Source: Prinsepia uniflora (lineage: Eukaryota; Streptophyta; Magnoliopsida; Rosales; Rosaceae). From it: a stretch of DNA of 64,000 nucleotides. Where the stretch lies: the NCBI GenBank assembly GCA_032719365.1, contig CM064870.1, forward strand, positions 45,044,194-45,108,193. Direction: 5' to 3'. The translations under genes were made by a program, and so were the position numbers. Under the pieces are notes generated by a model. That model saw only the letters and a program-made list of their open reading frames with translations, did not search any database and was not told the origin of the DNA. This document shows positions 59,405-64,000 of the stretch, piece by piece (position 1 is the first letter of the stretch; each line of letters begins with the position of its first letter).

Positions 59405-60987
59405 GCATTCAAGGTATCACAAAACATACATTAAAACATATATAAAACATTTATGCATGCATCGATTTCAGAAATAAAGTCCACTCACAGACCGTCTGCG
59501 CTGCCGCCTCGATACACGTGTCATGCGCCTTCCCGGGTCAATCGTCATCTTTGGGGTTCCCAAACATGTCCAAATTACTTTAGAGGGTTACTAACTACTT
59601 AATTAACCCATCACTAAAGTCCCCTAATTTTTCAGAATTTTTAACTATTTTTAAACGCGCACTGAAACCTTCGGACAGCCTAAACTATATCGAGACGATA
59701 TCTGATCGACTCGAAACCAGTCCCAAAATGTTCGTTACATCGAATAGATGATTTCACATGTTGGAACCACCCTCAAATTCTTCACCATGCGCCGACACGC
59801 GTCCTGGGATGGCCCTGCATGTGGGCCTCACCCGCCACTACACAGGGTCGTCTTCTTCCTTCAGTCGATCGGTCCGACCGGTCGGTTCTGTTCTCCCCTG
59901 CAACTTGGACCGGTCCAGACTCCTACACGGTCCTGTTTTCATCGTTTTCCTTCCTAATCAATTCCAATCATCCTAATTTGATCCTAGAAACCTAACTATA
60001 TAATTTAAAACATCTAAAACCTATTAAACCCCATCGGTTCAAATCTTCCTCTACGGTTCAATTTTTCCAAACCTTCCCCAGGGGTTCCTCAACCTCTAAC
60101 CTTCCTCAAAATCATCCTATTACACTCCTACTAACTCAATAAATCCATCCTAATCATTAAAAATAGGCCATAATGATTGAAATTGAAAAATGGGGAAAAT
60201 CGGTTAAACCGATACCTTGGGTTCAGGGTGTCCTCCGCCGTCCACGGCGTCGCTGCTCCTGGACGGCCACCAACATCCTCAGTCCTCCTCTCACTCTCTT
60301 GGTTCCTTATACATGATCATAGGTTAGAAGGGTTTGGTTTTGGGGTGGAAGGGTGATCGGGTTGGTTGGGAAAATGGGGAAAATGATCGATGAAGGAAAT
60401 GGATGGATATGCATGAGTTGCTTGGGCTGGGCAATGGATGGGTGACACTTGTCACTCATCCATTGGGCGTGTCCAAAAAACTGGGCCCCACTTGCTGCCA
60501 AAAGTCTCTCGTCTCGTAAAACGTGCAATAGTACGTTCAAACTTCCGTGAACTGTAACTTCTCCGTCGAACGTCCGAATTCGGTGTGGCGCCTGTCTATA
60601 GATTTGTATCGTCCTGATCTACGTAACGGTCCTCGATCCTCGGCCTTCTGACGTCCCGGATCAAAAGTCAACTTTCTGCCCCTATTCAACCAAATTACCA
60701 AAATACCCCTGAACTTCAGAACGTTATAACTTCTTCCTCGAATGTCAGAATCGGGCGTACCACCTGTCCATGAACTCGTGACGTCCCGAATTACGTCACA
60801 GTCATTGGTCAAAGTCCATTTGACCATCTGAACAAAAAGTCAACGTTTCGCCCATTCCAAGGGCAAAATCGTCATTTCACCCAGAACGTCCACTAATCCT
60901 CGTCTAATCCCTGATTATTTTCTGATTAGCGAGGCTAATTCGTCATTAGTCTTAATTAATCCCACTAATTCGGGGTGGGTCATTACA
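59405..60987 (-). mobile_element. LTR M (minus strand, 3'-truncated)
   Basis: The right edge is the LTR start (reverse complement TGTAATGACCCACCCCG). It holds in reverse order RY motif, GTCCACTCAC (about 59480), conserved block (59660-59745), a leader and two tandem modules with GACAGG-type cores. It is closer to LTR I/LTR2 than to the neighbouring LTR K. Confidence 0.75.
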
Positions 60988-61661
60988 CAGATCCACGACA
61001 CAACAATCGCACTAGACTCGACTAGAGTTATCTACCAAGCCATCTAATACCTCGGCTGCACCCAGCATCACCATCTCCAATCCGGCCGAAAGTCGGCCTA
61101 AGCAACAACAACTAACTAACCACAAATCCCAACTCACGTTTTCCAGACTAAGCACCTATACTGGGGTTTTCTCACTAAGGTACTCACATTTACCAAACCA
61201 GCCCTACAACTCGAGGCATCCGGCTACTCGTAGCCGCACAAGTCCAATCTCAACCCATCTGACCAAATGGTCATAAGTCCATCCTATAGTCATCCAATCG
61301 CCACCCTGTCTAATAGGCTAGTCGGCCAACCATCGATCGTATCTCTCACATCTAACTTACTGGTACATCCGACCTTAAGGTCCAACCAACTATCGAGCAT
61401 ATCCAGTGCCAAACACGCTATCCTTTCCGATCCAAAGCCGGCATACATCTCACCACACACCATATATCGGGCAACGCATCACCCAATCGCTCATGCTCTC
61501 GCCACTAACTAAACCACTAATCTCTCGATATCACTCGCGCGCCCAGGTTGATGACGGGCCGTTCCGCGTCGAGGCATCACATCCACAGCAACATCACAAC
61601 ACACAAGTCGACGAACCAACCATTCTAGAAGCCATAACCTCACGTAGAGCGTACAAACCTT
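60988..61661 (-). mobile_element. Short internal region with gag start (minus strand)
   Basis: Between LTR M and the primer-binding site of LTR K lie only about 0.67 kb. Minus strand from 61577: ATG with MPRRGTARHQPGRASDIERL, similar to the gag start at 1881, soon followed by a stop. The rest is C/A-rich without motifs. This is a non-autonomous or gutted gypsy element. Confidence 0.6.
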
Positions 61662-61673
61662 GCTCTGATACCA
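61662..61673 (-). promoter_or_regulatory. Primer-binding site of the LTR K element
   Basis: Reverse complement TGGTATCAGAGC, 2 bp from the LTR K end. Initiator-Met tRNA type; shows the element is on the minus strand and K is its 5' LTR. Confidence 0.85.
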
Positions 61674-61675
61674 AT

Positions 61676-64000
61676 TGATACGACCCACCCCCAATCCCTC
61701 TGTGATTAATGGATAAGTCATGCTCCCATCTAACCCACGTGCGACACGAAGGCTAAACACTTGTCTAACCTCCATGAAACACATCAGCCAGACAAGGGAT
61801 ACCCAGGTCAACGTGTCAAAAACCAACTTGAGTTAACCAGAGTTCGCAGTATCACTGTGGACCGCGTGTGTGATGTCTCTGTCTCACTAACAACAGTCCG
61901 CATCGTATCAGCCTGGAGGGTATCGAAAAAACCAAAAAGACTGTGAGTGGACAAAAATAAATATAGGTTCAAAAAAACATTTATAAGAAAAGACATTTAT
62001 ACCCTCCACGTAAAACCAATGCATACATTCGAAAACCATTTCATTTCCGAGTATAAAAACCATTTATGAAAACCGAAATCATTTCCTTTTGTCAAATCCC
62101 GGGCCTTAGCCCAAAACCATCAAATCCGTATCACCCGGGTCATATCCCAGAACATCTGGAAACCATTTGAAAACCATCAGTGTATCACAGAAATTCGAAA
62201 CACATTTAAACCACATTTCCATCAATCGAACCTGCTGGATCTATCCGAGTCTTTAAACTCAATATCAATCGGAGTCTTTAAACTCAACAGGCCTCAATAT
62301 CAATCCGAGTCTTTAAACTCCCGAGTCTTTAAAATCAATAGGCCTATGGGGGAAATCACAATATCCGAGTCTTTAAACTCCCGAGTCTTTAAACTCAATC
62401 CAGGTCTTTAAACCCAATCACATATCCGGGCCCGCCCCCGTCACATATCATATCCGGGTCTTTAAACCCAATACCAGATCCAGAAAATCCAATCCAAAAC
62501 CATTTTATCAAATCCAAATCCATAAATCCATTTCTAAATCCGAATCCGAAATCATCATTCTGAATCTCAATCCGAATTCGAAATCATCATTCCGAATCCA
62601 AATCCAGAAATCACGTTTATTGAAATCACTTTCAAATCCATGTATAAACCATTGAAATCAAATCACAATTCAAATCCCAAAATCATAGTATCGAAACCAT
62701 TATCTAATCACGACATAAAAGCATATCTCGTAAAACGTGCAATTACGTAAAATTCCTCAAAATACATGCAAATCATAAATCATAGATATCACAATCATAA
62801 ACATAGAAATCACGTATAGAAAACATATAAAAACGTTTATGCATGCATCATAAGTTAGAAAGCAAAGTCCACTCACAGACCATTCGCGATGTTGCCTCGA
62901 TACGCATGCAATACGCCGTCTCCAGCTAATCCACTATTACTGAACTTCGCGAACCTGGCCATATCACATACTAAGGTCACTAACTACTTCATAAAGCTTC
63001 TACTAATTCCTCGTAATTTTCCCAAATTTTTTAACTATTTTTAACCTATCCTTTAAACCTTCGGACATCTTGAATCTTATCGAAACGATGCATGATCGAC
63101 TCGAAACTAGTCCCAAAATGTTCGTTACATCACTATTATAAAATGTAGTGTTGAACACTTCCTCAAACATTGTGCCACGCGCCCACACGCGTCGTCTAAA
63201 GGGGCTACACGTGAGCCTCACGAGCCGGCTATTGTTCATCTTCAACCTCAGGAAACCCGGTCTGAATCGGTCCGGTCCAACCGAACCGGTGAGGGCGGTT
63301 CACGACTATATCTTCTTATTTTCTATCCCAATTTCAACCCTTTTCATTCCTAAGTGTTCGTCTCAGTGTTTACAAATGATTTAGAACCTAAAAACATGAA
63401 CTTAACGGCTAGAAATTACCTCTTCAAATCAAATGATGAATCAGCCATTTCCTCATCTGTGTCCTCGACATTCCGACCATCTCCAGCCTTAGTTCTGGTT
63501 CCAATGGACTCATAGGACCTCACAGAACATCATCCCATCATTAAGATCAAGCAACAAACACTAAATCATCATTTACCATTTTCGAATCACAAGTTCTTAC
63601 CGTATCGGTTTAACGACCACCGTCGACGACGACCCTCCATGATCGTACTAACACACTCTTCTTAACCTCCCATTCAAGTTTTCTTCACACTTCAAAGATG
63701 AAGGATGAGAATTGAAGGTATGGGATGGAAGGATTTCACGGTTTCCCCTGTTTTCCAGTTTCTCACGGTGTCATGGCCACCGTATACGACGACCCGTCGT
63801 GACAGCACCACCACAATCATCCCACCGTCATCTCTCAGCTCCCTTCACTAATCACAAGTACTCATCAGAGGTTGAGCGGTTCAAGGGGATTGATTCACAC
63901 GATCACACTGTCTCTTTTTTTCCATTTTAACCAAACAGTGCAAACATGTTTAAAACAATTGTAGGCGGTTAGGCACCTTCCACGATCATCCAGAGAGAGA
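61676..64000 (-). mobile_element. LTR K (minus strand 5' LTR, cut by the window end)
   Basis: The left edge is TGATACGACCCACCCC. It is collinear with LTR J over its whole visible length. It carries GTGAGTGGAC (61943-61952), GAGTCTTTAAACTC minisatellite (62235-62480), RY motif (about 62840), GTCCACTCAC (62877-62886) and the conserved block (63055-63135). The LTR start lies beyond the window. Confidence 0.85.

Noticed and set aside
49194..63245. Similar small ORFs (80-99 aa) in LTRs A, J and K sharing VTNILGLVS and KKFGKIT
   Set aside because: They overlap the conserved about 80-bp DNA block. In LTRs I and LTR2 the same frame has a stop (ATATAG), and in F and L the frame is lost, so conservation is at DNA level and coding is unlikely.
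1..64000. tRNA, snoRNA or miRNA genes of standard type
   Set aside because: No cloverleaf with A and B boxes and no standard precursor was recognised by eye; the only strong hairpin is the CLASSY inverted repeat, listed as a repeat.

Overview
This window is a repeat-rich piece of a plant nuclear genome, almost certainly a eudicot. The evidence is two plant-type host genes, a degenerate SNF2 gene of the plant-specific CLASSY group, plant-type LTR retrotransposons primed by initiator-Met tRNA, Cassandra elements carrying a 5S-rRNA-like segment, and Tourist-like MITEs. I cannot name the species from sequence alone.

Only two host genes look intact, both on the plus strand. One is a nine-exon ABCF-type ATPase of the plant ABCF5/GCN5 kind (15512-19386, 717 aa deduced), with a probable plastid transit peptide and one GC-AG intron. 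The other is an intronless ELC/VPS23 (TSG101-like ESCRT-I subunit) gene (44260-45525, 421 aa). About 0.4 kb downstream of ELC lies a broken partial copy of the ABCF gene (about 45940-47870). It keeps traces of introns 3 and 4, so it is a DNA-level duplicate and not a retrocopy. A fragment of a CLASSY-type SNF2 gene sits inside its intron 3 and ends in a head-to-head inverted repeat of itself.

The rest is mostly a nested mosaic of degenerate LTR retrotransposons. The main group has long LTRs (about 1.6-3.2 kb) that begin TGTAAYGACCC or a variant, end near CCTGTCA, and are followed by a TGGTATCAGAGC primer-binding site. Their internal regions are very short (about 0.6-1.3 kb) and hold at most gag scraps, so the copies are non-autonomous. 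Layout: 1-4109, minus-strand gypsy element with a gag remnant; 4110-11789, element B with solo LTR A nested in its 3' LTR and solo LTR N nested in A; 13060-13786, small solo LTR P; 14197-14553, MITE; 15512-19386, ABCF gene; 19865-29964, minus-strand element C with three solo LTRs (D, E, A') nested in it; 31432-42340, LTR F and element G with solo LTR H and a MULE-like element nested; 42340-42708, Cassandra remnant; 43040-43682, MITE; 44260-47870, ELC and the ABCF/CLASSY pseudogene cluster; 47908-64000, minus and plus LTRs J, I, LTR2, L, M and K with one complete Cassandra and one Cassandra spliced to large LTRs at the primer-binding site.

The most interesting signals are four. First, the CLASSY inverted repeat, a possible source of hairpin RNA against a gene of the RNA-directed DNA methylation pathway. 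Second, a pair of 10-bp inverted motifs in the long LTRs that co-varies in one copy. Third, the exact joining of Cassandra to unrelated LTRs at the primer-binding site. Fourth, G-box/CRE-like arrays in three LTRs. All alignments were made by eye; no identities, ages or expression levels were computed.
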